From the NCBI GenBank assembly GCA_037043455.1, contig JAWPHD010006801.1, positions 1-64,000 on the forward strand: a stretch of 64,000 nucleotides of DNA, in the 5' to 3' direction. The translations under genes were made by a program, and so were the position numbers. This document shows positions 25,279 through 36,199 of the stretch, piece by piece. Each line of letters starts with the position of its first letter. Positions within the stretch are counted from its first letter, which is position 1. The DNA comes from Cyrtodaria siliqua (lineage: Eukaryota > Mollusca > Bivalvia > Adapedonta > Hiatellidae). Under the pieces are notes generated by a model. It was not told the DNA's origin, ran no database searches, and saw only the letters and a list, made by a program, of their open reading frames with translations.

Positions 25279-25635
25279 AGTAGTATAGACACTGGCGGTT
25301 TCAGCACAATTCCCCAGAACGGGCTTCAAACCCAAGAAACTAAAAAATGTGTCAGCCATGGCTGTTAACCCAGGTACACCATCATTTACAAAAAAAACTA
25401 AATGATAGCATACTTGAGCCAAAAGCCCTGAAACATATTATTAATTACTTCAGCAAACCCACTCTAGGAAACTATCGCTGAAACCCCCAGTATCTATACT
25501 ACAATCCAGTTGATCCTTTCAATAACATAATATTTTGCTCATACAATTCAACTAAAATATTAGCAATTTATTAAGCAAAATCAGACGGAACCGGACAGTA
25601 GTCTTCATCATCGTTGTACATATCGTATTGTATCA
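25279..25635 (+). repeat. Left terminal inverted repeat of the Polinton
   Basis: Matches the inverse of 30421-30779 over its whole length with scattered differences. It contains a nested foldback: AGTAGTATAGACACTGG at the tip is answered by an inverted CCCCCAGTATCTATACTAC at 25484-25502. Confidence 0.88.
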
Positions 25636-26389
25636 TGAAGTATTTAATTTTCCTACACTTTGCTATTTTGTATTTTAGTTCAAGAAGCTCTTCGCTGATT
25701 TTATCCAGCTCTTGTTGGTACTGATCCATTTCAACCAGAATCGTCTTTGCTTACTAACTTTGCTTGTTTTGCTATCCATAAAATCATCACGACGTCAGAC
25801 ACACTTTAGCGCCAAAATGTCATACAATATGTGACATAGTAACGTCGCGTCTCACACATAACGTTGCGTATAAAAGAGTTCGTATTTTACCTCTTTACAA
25901 AATAGCAGTTTACGCAAACATTTTAATAAACCAATAACAATGTTTTGTATATGGTGCATTATTTTTATAAGCTGTCACAAATAATAAATTTATGACTCTG
26001 ATCTGGGTGAATTTATAATAAATAAAATAGTTTCAGTTAATAAACTTGCGTAGTGTTACAGGTTTAACTCAACCAATCAAAATCGTTCCAGGTTGTATTA
26101 CACGTGTGTCATACAATATAATATTAAATGGATGTTCGACACTGCTAACAAGGGACGTTATGTAATAAAAGAAAATATAGGTTGAAGGGACATGATATCC
26201 AATCATAATTCTTTTTCAATTTTTTTCCAAATGCTATCGTACTTTTCTCTAGTAGATTTTGTTTTAATCGGTTTTGTTTCTTTTTTCTTTTTAATATTTT
26301 AAATATTTTCTGAAAAATGTATTCAAATTGATTGATTTTTTCGACCCTCTATGTTATCCAAAATCTTTACAATTTTGTAAAACAGCTCT

Positions 26390-26611
26390 TCAATTCTTAA
26401 AATGTTTTTCTAAATGATATTTTCTGTGATAAATACTTCTTTTCTTTCGATTGTAATTATAACCTATAATGAGATTATAGCCGTTGTAAGTCTCGCACTT
26501 AAAACAGATGCGTTCGTTATCGAGAACTTCATAAGTACCATTACAATTTATACGTGCACTTGTAGCAAAGCTTGGTTCCAACACAATATTTACAAAGCTT
26601 CTTTTTATCAA
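26390..26611 (-). CDS. Small Polinton frame with a CxxC pair, function unknown
   Basis: A 73-codon minus-strand frame with ICFKCETYNGYNLI followed by RKKRSIYHRKYHLEKHF. The Cys-X2-Cys pair and the basic, His/Tyr-rich tail suggest the remnant of a zinc-ribbon or nucleic-acid-binding protein. A relation to the VLTF3-like transcription factors found in Polintons is possible but not shown. It is probably truncated at both ends, because neighbouring frames continue the basic pattern with stops. Confidence 0.25.
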   Translation of the reverse strand: MIKRSFVNIVLEPSFATSARINCNGTYEVLDNERICFKCETYNGYNLIIGYNYNRKKRSIYHRKYHLEKHFKN

Positions 26612-26839
26612 GAATGCAAAATAAGATGCAATCTAAACATACTCCAGGAGGATCAATAATATCCAAAACTCATTCACAATATTTGCCATTCATTATATTA
26701 TAATATAGCATTATAATTTTTGAAATAGAAGCTTAAAAATATTATCTCATGTAATATTATAAATGGAACGTGTAGAAAAGAAAATCAAAGACATTAAGGA
26801 AAATCAAATGATATATGCTCGAATGGTTGATTTTGAAAT

Positions 26840-27046
26840 ATGAATAAACTTAACAGGGAGTTACTAGTTTTTACAAACTTTAAAGATCTAACTGAAAAAA
26901 TTATAACCATGGCACAACAACTAAAATTATCGTGGAAAATAAAAAAGAAAGAAATAAGCAAGTTGCGTGCTTTCTGTGACAAAACAATTTCATCAGCAAC
27001 TCGTGGTTTTATAACTGAAAATTCTTTTATTGCTTACTACAGCTAG
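26840..27046 (+). CDS. Small Polinton frame, unrecognised
   Basis: A 68-codon Lys-rich frame ending LRAFCDKTISSATRGFITENSFIAYYS. I do not recognise a family. Its end resembles the end of the next frame (27361-27630), with the shared pattern F..K..S....GF...N.FI.Y, which suggests two related copies. It could equally be non-coding AT-rich sequence. Confidence 0.25.
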   Translation: MNKLNRELLVFTNFKDLTEKIITMAQQLKLSWKIKKKEISKLRAFCDKTISSATRGFITENSFIAYYS

Positions 27047-27360
27047 ACAAAATAATTGATATTGTTGTTTATGCTGGTTAAATAAAAATAATGTAATCTA
27101 TAGTATATGGAAAGTTCTACAGAATAAATTAGTGTTTTTGAAAAAAGCCATATGGAAAAGGCAAATGAAGAACAAGCAAAAGAAGAAATCAACAGTTTTA
27201 AAAAAACATGTATGAAAATAGCAAATAAAGAAATCGTGGATTTTAAGCAAGATTACTGAAACAAAAAAACAAAACAAATAATGACATTTTAGAAAATCAT
27301 ATGAAAAATGTACATAAAAGAAAAAAATAATGCCATCGAGGAAGATCCTGTAAAAGATGA

Positions 27361-27630
27361 TTGATGGGGAGTTCTGAAAACTTAATTGAGTTTTATGCAG
27401 AGTCTAAAATTAGTGAAATTGTGGCTGGCATAGCTGACAACCTTCCAGCTGAAGTAAGTCATGAGATGTTACCATCAGCAAAGGAAAACAATGAAAAAAG
27501 CTTTCTTGATTTTGTCGAGAAAATAAACTCACTAGTGGCTTGTGGTTTCGTTGAAAAAAAGAATTTCATAAACTACTGTGATATTTTAATAAACCAGGGA
27601 ATAAATATTTACTTCAAAATAATTAAATAA
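27361..27630 (+). CDS. Small Polinton frame, unrecognised
   Basis: An 89-codon frame with an acidic, Ala/Glu-rich N-terminal half and the segment FLDFVEKINSLVACGFVEKKNFINYCD. The composition looks protein-like and the stop is clean. No domain is recognised. See 26840-27046 for a related C-terminal pattern. Confidence 0.3.
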   Translation: MMGSSENLIEFYAESKISEIVAGIADNLPAEVSHEMLPSAKENNEKSFLDFVEKINSLVACGFVEKKNFINYCDILINQGINIYFKIIK

Positions 27631-27939
27631 AATAATTATGGGCTTAAAAAAAATCTCATGTAATATTATATAATAATAGAAATTGAACAATACCCAAAGC
27701 AATATAGCAAGGTTTTTAAAGTAAATGTTTAAGTAATAAACCACTTGCCCAGCTGCGAGAAACACAGCCAGCAGTTTTAAAATTTCTTAAAAAATAACTA
27801 GCAAAGACTGTAGGCTTTAAATTAAGTGTTGATGTGAAATATTACTTTAAAAAAAACATCGATGGGAGACAAATAAACAGGTCCTGCAACCAAATAAAAA
27901 ACAGCTTTCTTTAATTCTAAAGCGGCAACAATATTATTC

Positions 27940-30413
27940 GAACATGATATTATCAAGGCACTGGATCAAGCACGTAGTGAAATTGTAAGCATAGCTGTAA
28001 GTTGACTTCATGTGGGAAGTGGCTGGCAAATTGAGGTAATAGATGCACACCACATAAATAGAATAAAGTACAAGCCTTTGGGAGGTAGCTCGTATTTGGA
28101 TTTACCAAAAGAACTGATTGCGGTTATGGATATAAGGTTGTTTGTTATTACGATGATCAATATTCAAAACCATTTGTAACCTACAGAGGACCAAATGCTG
28201 TTTACAACTTTTTAGAAAAAATGATAGAAGAAAAAAAGTGGTGCAAAAAAACTATGAATGCACAATTTAAAAAAGATTTGGTGATGTCGTCGGAAGACGA
28301 AGCTAAATTCCAAAAATCTAAATCATGTCATATTTGTGGTTATGTTTTTTTAACAACTTCAAAAAAGGTGACGCGGGTTGTACAGTAGCATATGAAAACT
28401 CTATCAAAAAAGTTGTCATATAACTGGAAAGTATAGGGGAATTTCAGGCTGACTAAAAAAATATCTGTTGTGTTTCATAACTTGAGAGGATACGATTCTC
28501 ACTTTATAGTACAACACATCGGAAAGTTTAAACAAAACATAAATGTTATACCAAATAACATGGAAAAGTACACGGCTTTTATATTAGGACAAAGTTTGGT
28601 GTTTATTGACAGTTTTCAGTTTATGTCTAAATCATTAGAAAATTTAGTAAAAAACTTCCCCTCGTTTCAATACACCTCGCAAGAATACTTTGATAACAAG
28701 TTAGAATTGATAAAAAGAAAAGGTGTTTATCCTTATGATTACATGAACAGTTTTGAACGTTTTAAGGAGACTAAATTACCTGGGAAAAATAACGTTTATT
28801 CTCAATTAAATGATGAACACATTTCAGATGCAGATTATGATCATGCTACAAAAACATGGAAAACATTTAAGATTAAAAATATGGGAGAATATCATGATCT
28901 GTATCTCAAGACTGATGTGTTGCTGCTTGCAGATGTTTGTGAAAAATTTAGAAAAATGTGTATTGAGTATTACAAATTAGATCCTTGCCATTACTTCAAT
29001 AGTCCTGGTTTAGCCTGGGATGCATGCCTTAAGATGACTGACATTCAACTTGATTTAATAACTGATATTGATCAATATTTGTTTGTGGCAAAAGGATTAA
29101 GAGGTGGCACAAGTTATGTTGCAAACAGATATTCACAGGCTAACAATAAATATTTAATAATTATGACAGTAAAAAAGAAAGCAATCCATACAATAACATG
29201 TATGGATGGGCTATGTCACAACCACTACCTACTGGTAACTTTAAGTGAGTTGATAAGTTTGAAAAAGGAAAATCAAATTACATTGCTGTGTGTGATATCG
29301 AGTATCCCAAGAACTGCTGAGTATCCCAAGAAAAGATGACTCGTATAATGATTATCCTCTTGCCCCAGAAAGTTTAAATATAAAAGATGAATGGTTGTCA
29401 GACTATTGTAAACATTTAAAACAAAAGTTTAAATTGGGACATTGCAATGTTAATAAACTTATTACGACGTTTAAAAATAAAGAAAAGTATGTCATGCATT
29501 TTAGAAACTTAGAATTGTATAAAAAGCTTGGATTAAAGGTAACAAAAATACACCGAATACCCAAGTTTGACGAATCAGAGTGTTTGAAGATATGCATAGA
29601 CTTTAAATACTGCTAAGATAACAGCTGGTAAAAATGCTTTTGAAAAGGATTTCTTTAAACTAATGAACAATTCAGTTTTTAGTAAAACGATGGAAATTTG
29701 GGAAAAAGAATTAATGTCAAATAACCTCATGATGAGGAGGTCCTTTTAAAATATGCAGCAAGACCATCATTCATTTCTTATAAAATGTTTAATAAAAAAA
29801 TATTTGCCATAAACAGAATGAAAGAAAGACTAGTGTTAAATCGTCCTATTTATGTTGGTATGTGTATTTTAGACTTGTCAAAATATTTTATGTATGATTT
29901 CCATTACAACTACATTAAAAACAAATGTGATAAAAAAGTTAAATTATTATTTACTGATAGCGATTCCTTGTGCTATGAAATAAAAACAAAAGATGTGTAC
30001 GCAGACTTTTACAAAGATAAACAACTATTTGATAATTGTGATTATAATCCAAAAAGTAATTTTCATTTTAATGATAATAAAATGGTTATTGGCAAGATGA
30101 AAGATGAAACTTGTGGTATACCTATTGTTGAATTTGTTGGACTACGAAGTAAACTATATTCGTATATGTTTGATAATGAGGTTCGTACAAAAAATGCAAG
30201 GGTGTTAAAAAGTGTGATGTTAAAAAAAATATAACACATGATAATTACAAAGACATTTTGTTTACAGCAACAGAAAGTCACCATGAAATGAAAGTCATTA
30301 GGTCAAAAAAGCATAACATAAGCAGCTATGTAATACATAAAAAAAGTTTATCAGTTTATGACGATAAAAGATACATACTAGATAATGGACAAGATACATT
30401 AGCATACAAGTAA
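27940..30413 (+). pseudogene. Protein-primed family B DNA polymerase (Polinton pPolB), broken
   Basis: Pieces in different frames line up as one polymerase. The N-terminal segment GSGWQIEVIDAHH then YKPLGGSSYLDLPKEL (about 28015-28110) is followed by SCHICG and CHITGKYRG (a Cys/His cluster, 28320-28435). VVFHNLRGYDSHFIV (exonuclease II, about 28460-28510) comes next. Then follow KGVYPYDYMNSFERF, DLYLKTDVLLLADV, GLRGGTSYV, a decayed motif A (NNMYGWAMSQPLP, about 29190), motif B (KLMNNSVFSKTME, about 29660), motif C (LLFTDSDSLCYEI, about 29945-29980) and a C-terminus DDKRYILDNGQDTLAYK ending TAA at 30411-30413. At least six frameshifts or stops separate the pieces (near 28000, 28400, 29160, 29330, 29620, 30215). 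The motif-A Asp is lost. This enzyme replicates Polintons by protein priming. Confidence 0.88.
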
Positions 30414-30420
30414 AATACTC

Positions 30421-30779
30421 TATGGTAAAATACGATATGTACAGCGATGATGAAGACTACTGTCCGGTTCCGTCTGACTTTGCTTAATAAATTGCAACTG
30501 TTTTAGTTGAATTGTATGAGCAAAATATTATGTTATTGAAATGATCAACTGGCTTGATAAATAGTACAGATACTGGGGGTTTCAGCGATAGTTTCCTAGA
30601 GTGGGTTTGCTCAAGTAATTAGAAATATGTTTCAGGGCTTTTGGCTCAAGTTATCATTTAGGTTTTTTGTAAATGATGGTGCACCTGGGTTAACAGCCAT
30701 GGCTGACACATTTTATAGTTGCTTGGGTTTGAAGCCCGCTCTGGGGAACTGTGCTGAAACCCCCAGTATCGATACTACT
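30421..30779 (-). repeat. Right terminal inverted repeat of the Polinton
   Basis: Inverse of the left TIR, including the nested foldback (AGTACAGATACTGGGGG near 30566 against CCCCCAGTATCGATACTACT at the tip). Its inner end abuts the polymerase stop codon by about 8 bp. Confidence 0.88.
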
Positions 30780-30785
30780 AATCAT

Positions 30786-31640
30786 GTATCGGAACTGCCA
30801 GTGAACAATTAAGAGATGACATATAATTATAGAGGAACTTGCATGAGTTCCCGTTTAATATTGAATTTATTAAACGAGTTTGACGGACGGACGAACGTAC
30901 GGACGGATTGACGGACGGACGGACCGACCGACCGACCGATACATACACACAAACACACGCACACAGACTGGCACACACATACCATCACACAAGCGCACAC
31001 ACACGCGCATACACACACAAATATTGACATATGTACATGGCAGACACATACGCAAACTAACTGACAGTGCACATTACCACTGCATTGTAGTATGATCGGT
31101 GAAATTGCCTTTGATGAATGCATAGCATTACCTCTTTAAATTCAGTACAAACAAAGAGGCGGAGCTTTACATACGTACGGTAAATTTATGAAAGTTAGTG
31201 TACAGACAGTACGCGCAGACAGTGTCACTAAGTGCACCATACTACAAAAAGATAGTCTGTATCAGCTCGTTGGTTAGGCCATACAAAGTTTTTTTCTATG
31301 TTTAGCGTCATTGGGCTCATATTATTTTGAGTGACTGGGCTAGAAAAACAAAACATTTTTGACATTCATATGAAAACCATCGGAAACGCATTTCAGCGTC
31401 GCTCGCGACAACGCGAAACATGTTATAAAATCACTAGGGAAATAAACAACTTGATCAGCTACTACATCAATTCCTAATTGGAATAAACAAAATCTTAATA
31501 CATGAATATCATTATACGTTGTTTTGTTGTTTGAATATGGTTTCAGTAAAAAACAAACTCCAAAGAATGATGAATTAATTTTTGATTGTCATATGATATC
31601 TGTATACATTATGCGTGTATCCATTTCTAGAAACTATGGT
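30786..31640. other. Intronic sequence with a compound microsatellite
   Basis: Apart from the GGAC/CA-type simple repeat at 30878-31018, no feature is recognised. Frames inside the simple repeat (for example 31123-30827) are composition artefacts. Confidence 0.4.
30878..31018. repeat. Compound (GACG)n / (ACCG)n / (CA)n simple repeat
   Basis: GACGGACGGACG-type repeats pass into CCGACCGACCGA and then into CA-rich repeats. Similar GACGGAC stretches end many bivalve interspersed repeats. Confidence 0.85.
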
Positions 31641-32152
31641 TTAACTAGAGTAAGTTCGCATCACTCCTTAACTAGACATGCGCAGATCAACGACCATAGT
31701 TAAACTATAGTTAGTGATCGAAGTCCCTCATGGTAATTTGTTTTCGGACCTCCTCGACGATGTCACTTGTCCGGTGCCATTCGCAGCATCTCGGTATCAC
31801 CGAAGAATGACGGAATTGGCCGACTATGTACGATCAATGCCATCGGAACTTTTCGTTAATTTATGCAATCGATGAGGATAAATCAGTACCGACTTATTGT
31901 CTCGCCAGTGATTATCGACCAATATTCGATAAATACAACTAAATAGGACACTTTCAATTGACTTTGCAGTTTAATAAGCACAACTGACGCTACTATTCAC
32001 CGCATTCAGGTCTTGCGTGAGTATCAGGAGTCATAGAAGCAGACTAATACTTTACAATATATACTATTTAATTATAAAGTCACGCGTTTAATTCCGTGGC
32101 CTAATGGTTAGAGCTCCAAACTTCTATGCAGAAGATCCGAGTTCAAGTCCCT
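31640..32152 (+). repeat. Dispersed repeat with a 3' tRNA-like module, copy 1
   Basis: From about 31790 (TATCACCGAAGAATGAC) to 32152 this aligns with 33073-33400. Shared words include CTTCGTTAATTT, GATAAATAC and CAGGTCTT. It ends in a tRNA-like segment (32096-32152) with box A TGGCCTAATGG and box B-like GAGTTCAAGTCC. The upstream part 31640-31715 holds a TAGTTTAAC inverted motif related to 9330-9410. It is not a plausible tRNA gene because the acceptor stem does not pair. Confidence 0.6.
32096..32152 (+). ncRNA. tRNA-like (SINE-type) sequence, not a functional tRNA
   Basis: Box A TGGCCTAATGG and box B GAGTTCAAGTCC are spaced as in tRNAs, with a small anticodon-like hairpin between. No acceptor stem is visible. 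Likely a polymerase III promoter relic. Confidence 0.45.
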
Positions 32153-32199
32153 AAGTTTTTTTGTTTATTTTTTCTTCCCTGAAATAATAAGTACTTATA

Positions 32200-32960
32200 A
32201 ACTATTTGATGGACTGATTAAATGTGGACTTATTAAATATTATTTTAAGGCGTCTTCTGGACTGGATCTTTGATTTAGATTACAATAAACCAATGACAAA
32301 AAATCTTAATCGGGCTCCAGTTTCCAGCATTTCCATGAATAATTTTGACAATACGTGCAATTTATATATATATAATTATTAGAATTGGATTCCTTTTTTT
32401 CCACCACTAAGTAAGAATTTAATACGCAGTTTATAATAAAAAAAAAGAGAGCTGTCGGAGAACAGCGCAGCTGGACTATTCGATTTTTCAGACAATAATC
32501 AATTATATAGCCTGTGATGATGGGGTGTGGATGGTTGGGGGATGATGGTTGGGGTGGGGAAGGGGCGGGGGGCGCATCATTGATAAAGGTGTAGATTTGA
32601 TCAAACAAAACAACATTATCTTGGGATATCGTTGAGAACCTGACCATTGCACATACGTTCACGCACCTTCGCAACATCTCGATTGAATCTGAACTTGTCT
32701 AAAACTGACAAGAGTTTGTACGAATGGTCCGTACTGAACACATGCATGTGAATCTCGTGGTGTGTTAAAATACACCTTTAATGCTTTTTCCAGTTTTTTC
32801 GTATTGGTGAGATACAGTTACATAGAATACAGAATAATAAAAAAAAAACTGCATAGGAGATTTTTTAGGCTAGTGAATCTCGATATTTTTTTACATGTAA
32901 AAGGCGGATGAGTGCAGTATCCTCAATTGTACAGTTTGACATTTTAAGCTTATTACTCAA
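32200..32960. repeat. Paralogous block, copy 1 (partner 36200-37710)
   Basis: Ordered similarity with 36200-37710 includes GGTCTTTGATTTAGATTA-type sequence, AGTTTCCAGCATTTCCATGA, CGCAGTTTAT, GCAACATCTCGATTGA, CATGCATGTGAATCTC, and GGATGAGTGCAGTATC. The order is the same in both, with different insertions. Function unknown. Confidence 0.6.
32551..32572 (+). other. Potential G-quadruplex
   Basis: Four runs of at least four G separated by loops of 1, 2 and 1 bases, within a G-rich stretch 32520-32575. Confidence 0.6.
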
Positions 32961-32999
32961 ACTGGATAAATCCCCATTTAGGCTGTGCCTTTTTCATAT

Positions 33000-33405
33000 T
33001 AGGGGATTTAATATACCTTAACGGTATCAACTTTTGTCCTTACTAAGAGTTTGAAAAAAACTTTGGTTTTGCTATCACCGAAGAATGACCGACTACGTAC
33101 GAGCAATGATATGGGAACTCTTCGTTAATTTCCGCAATTGGAGAGGATGAATCAATACTGGCCAATTGTCTCGACAGTTACCAATTATCGATAAATACGA
33201 CTAAACAGAAACATTTCAATGGATTTTGGTTTTACAAATCTCTCTTTACTCTACTACTCAGGTCTTTCGTAAGTATCACGAGTCGTGGAAACAGACTAAT
33301 GCATTACATGATATAATATTTAGTAGTTACGTCACTTGTTTGTGACCGTGGCGTAGTGGTAAGCGCTCGGCTGTAACGCAGGAGACCCGAGTTCGAAACG
33401 TCAAT
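33000..33405 (+). repeat. Dispersed repeat with a 3' tRNA-like module, copy 2
   Basis: Starts with ACGGTATCAACTTTTGTCC (shared with 9180 and 18020), continues with the body also present at 31790-32090, and ends in a tRNA-like segment (33347-33403). There box A is TGGCGTAGTGG, a perfect polymerase III box A, and box B is GAGTTCGAAAC. Confidence 0.6.
33347..33403 (+). ncRNA. tRNA-like (SINE-type) sequence
   Basis: Perfect box A (TGGCGTAGTGG) and near-consensus box B (GAGTTCGAAAC), with a D-arm-like GTAAGCGCTCGG. The acceptor stem is not formed, so a tRNA gene is unlikely. Confidence 0.5.
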
Positions 33406-33419
33406 TGTTTTTAGCTCTA

Positions 33420-36182
33420 ACTTTTGTCTTGTGACAACTCTAGGGCCTTCATTTTTCATCTGATCTTTACCAAACTTTAAAAGATTGTTAATATTAATGA
33501 AAGCTCGGACAAGTTTGAAGACCAGTCAGATCGGAATAATTTCAGCGGAGTTATGGCCCTTGTTTAGCTGAAAAATGCCATATTAGGCCTTGTGAACACT
33601 CTAGCACCTTCATTTATTATTTGATCTTTACCAAACTTACAAAGATTGTTAATATCAATAAAAGCTCAGAAAAGTTTAAAAACCAGTCAAATCGGATCAG
33701 TAACACCAGAGTTATGGCCCTTGTTTTTTTCTGAAAATTGCTATTTTCTGTCTTGTGAACGCTCTAACACCTTTATTTATTATTTGATCGTTACCAAACT
33801 CGCACAGATTGTTAATACTAATTATAGCTTGGACAAGTTCGAAAATCAGTTGAATCGAGTTAGGAACACCAGAGTTATGGCCCTTGTTTTTTCTGAAAAA
33901 TGCCATTTTCTGCCTTGTGAACACTCTAGCACATTCATTTATTATTTGATCTTTACCAAACTTGCACAGATTGTTAATATCAATAAAAGCTCAAACAAGT
34001 TCGAAAACCAGCTTAATTAGATCAGTAACACAGGAGTTACGGCCCTTGTTTTTTCTGAAAAATGCTATTTTCTGCCTTGTGAACACTCTAGGGCCTTCAA
34101 TATTAATCGGACCTTTACTTATCTTTGCCAGTGTCTTTATATCAATGAAAGCTCGGACAAGTTCGAAAAACGGCAAGATCAAAATAATTTCACCGGAGTT
34201 ATGGCCCATGTTTTGCTGAAAAATGCCATATTAAGCCTTGTGAACACTCTAGCACCTTCATTTATTATTTGATCTTTACAGAACTTGCAAAGATTGTTAA
34301 TATCAATAGAAGCTCGGACAAGTTCGAAAACCAGCTAGATCAAACCATTAACAGCGGAGTTATTGCCCTTGATTGTTAAAAATGCTTTATTCTGCCTCAT
34401 TAATACGATAGGGACTTCATCGTTCATCCAAACTTTACCAAACTTTACCAGATTGTTAATTTAAATAAAAGCTCGGACAAGTTCGAAAACCAGTTAGATC
34501 GGACCATTAACAGCGGAGTTATTGCCCTTGATTTATTTAAAAATGCTATATTTTGCCTCATTAATATGATAGGGCCTTCATCTTTCATCCAATCTTTACC
34601 AAACTTTACCAGATTGTTAATATAAATGAAAGCTCGGACAACTTTGAAAATCAGCTAGATCGGACCAGTAACAGATGGTTATTCATTAACAGCGGAGTTA
34701 TGGCCCTTGATTTAGTTAAAAATGCTACATTTTGACTCGTTAAGACGATAGTGCCTTTATCTTTCATTCGATCTTTACCAAACTTTACCAGATTGTTTAT
34801 ATAAATGAAAGCTCGGAAAATTTCGAAGACCAGACATTGGAGTTATGGCCCTTGATTTAGTTAAAAATGCTATATTTTGCCTCGTTAATTCGATAGGGCC
34901 ATCATCATTCATCTGATCTTTACCAATCTTTACCTGATTGTTTATATCAATGACAGCTCAGACAATTTCGAAAACCAGCCGGATCGGACCAGTAACAGAT
35001 GAGTTATGGCCCTTGATTTAGTTAAAAATGCTATATTTTGCCTCGTTAAGATGATAGGGCCTTAATTTTTCATGCGATCTTTAATTAACTTTACTAGATT
35101 GTTAATATCAATGAAAGCTCGGTCAAGTTCGAAAACCAGCCAGGTCAGATCAGTAACAGTGGAGTTATGGCCCTTGATTTTGTTAAAAATCCTATATTTT
35201 GCCTCGTTAAGACGATAGGGCCTTCGTCTTTCATCCGATCTTTAAGAAACTTTACCAGATTGTTAATATCAATGAAAGCTTGGACAAGTTCGAAAACCAT
35301 CCAGATTGGACCATTTACATCGGAGTCATGGCCCTTGATTTTCTGAAATATGCATATATATCTTGGCTTTATTAAGACGAAAGGGCCTTTATTTGGCCAG
35401 ATTTAAATGAAACTTTGCAGGGATGATCAGTACCAAGCCTAGTTGTACATAGTCACCGTGTTCCAGTTGAATGATTTTGGCGGAGTTATAGCCCTTTAAA
35501 GGTTTTAATACACAAACTTTGTTCTGACTAGTGCTCCTGAACCCCTGGCCGGATTAAACGAAACTTTTTAGGGACGATCGATTCCCTGTCTAGTTGTGCA
35601 AATCATCGCCGTGTTCCGGTTGAATGATTTTTGGCGGAGTTATGGCCCTTTAAAGGTTTTAATACACAAACTTTGTCTGATCTACTTCTCCTGAACCCAT
35701 CGCCAGATTTCAATGAAACTTTGCAGGGATGATCAGCACCAAGCCTAGTTGTGCATTGCATCGTCACGTTTCGGTTTACAGATATTTGGCCGAGTTATGG
35801 CCCTTTAAAGGATTTTGATACCACAATTTTTTTCCGGGCTAGTTCTCCTGATCACCTGGCTGGATATAGACGAAACTTGACAAGGATGATCAGTATAAAG
35901 CCTAGTTGTGCATATCATCGCCATATTTCGGTTGAATGATTTTTGGCAGAGTTGTGACCCTTTAAATGTTTTAATACACAAACTTTGTCCAGATTAGTCT
36001 CTTCTGAACTCTTTGCCAGATTTCAGCGAATCTTGGCGAGAATGATCATTACTAAGCCTTGTTTCACCTGTCATTGCCATGTTCTGGTTGAATGATTTTT
36101 GAAAAACGTATGTCCCCTTATACATAAACTTTATCTTGAGCCAGTAGAGCGTCCACAGGCCCTTTTGGGCCTCTTGTTTTTT
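33420..36182. repeat. Degenerate tandem array of 162-bp then roughly 175-bp monomers
   Basis: GTGAAC..TCTAG landmarks fall at 33592, 33755, 33917, 34079 and 34240, giving a 161-163 bp period. Each monomer carries GTTAATATCAAT, AAAGCTCGGACAAGTTCGAA and GGAGTTATGGCCCTTG. From about 35340 the monomers change to a second type with AAACTTTGCAGGGATGATCAG and CCCTTTAAAGG. The array closes with AGGCCCTTTTGGGCCTCTTG, an inverted terminus seen in bivalve repeats. Frames such as 33646-34020 only reflect the period (162 is a multiple of 3). Confidence 0.85.
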
Positions 36183-36199
36183 AAATATAACTATTTTTT

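Larger units (their letters stand above)
25273..30785. mobile_element. Polinton/Maverick-like element, 5.5 kb, internally deleted, with 6-bp target duplication
   Basis: The element spans 25279-30779 and is flanked by AATCAT on both sides (25273-25278 and 30780-30785), the 6-bp target-site duplication typical of Polintons. It begins AGTAGTAT and ends ATACTACT. Long terminal inverted repeats (about 357-359 bp) close it. The interior carries a degraded protein-primed DNA polymerase B gene and a few small frames. Autonomous Polintons are 15-20 kb with integrase, ATPase, protease and capsid genes, none of which I can find, so this is a short non-autonomous derivative that has since mutated. It sits in intron 2 of the lectin gene. 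Confidence 0.85.

Noticed and set aside
30827..31123. 98-codon Cys/Val-rich minus-strand protein
   Set aside because: It is a translation of the CA/GACG simple repeat.
32096..33403. Functional tRNA genes
   Set aside because: Box A and B are present, but acceptor stems do not pair and both copies are part of a longer dispersed repeat.
33646..34020. 124-codon protein with internal repeats
   Set aside because: The 162-bp repeat period is a multiple of three, which keeps frames open by chance; later monomers break it.
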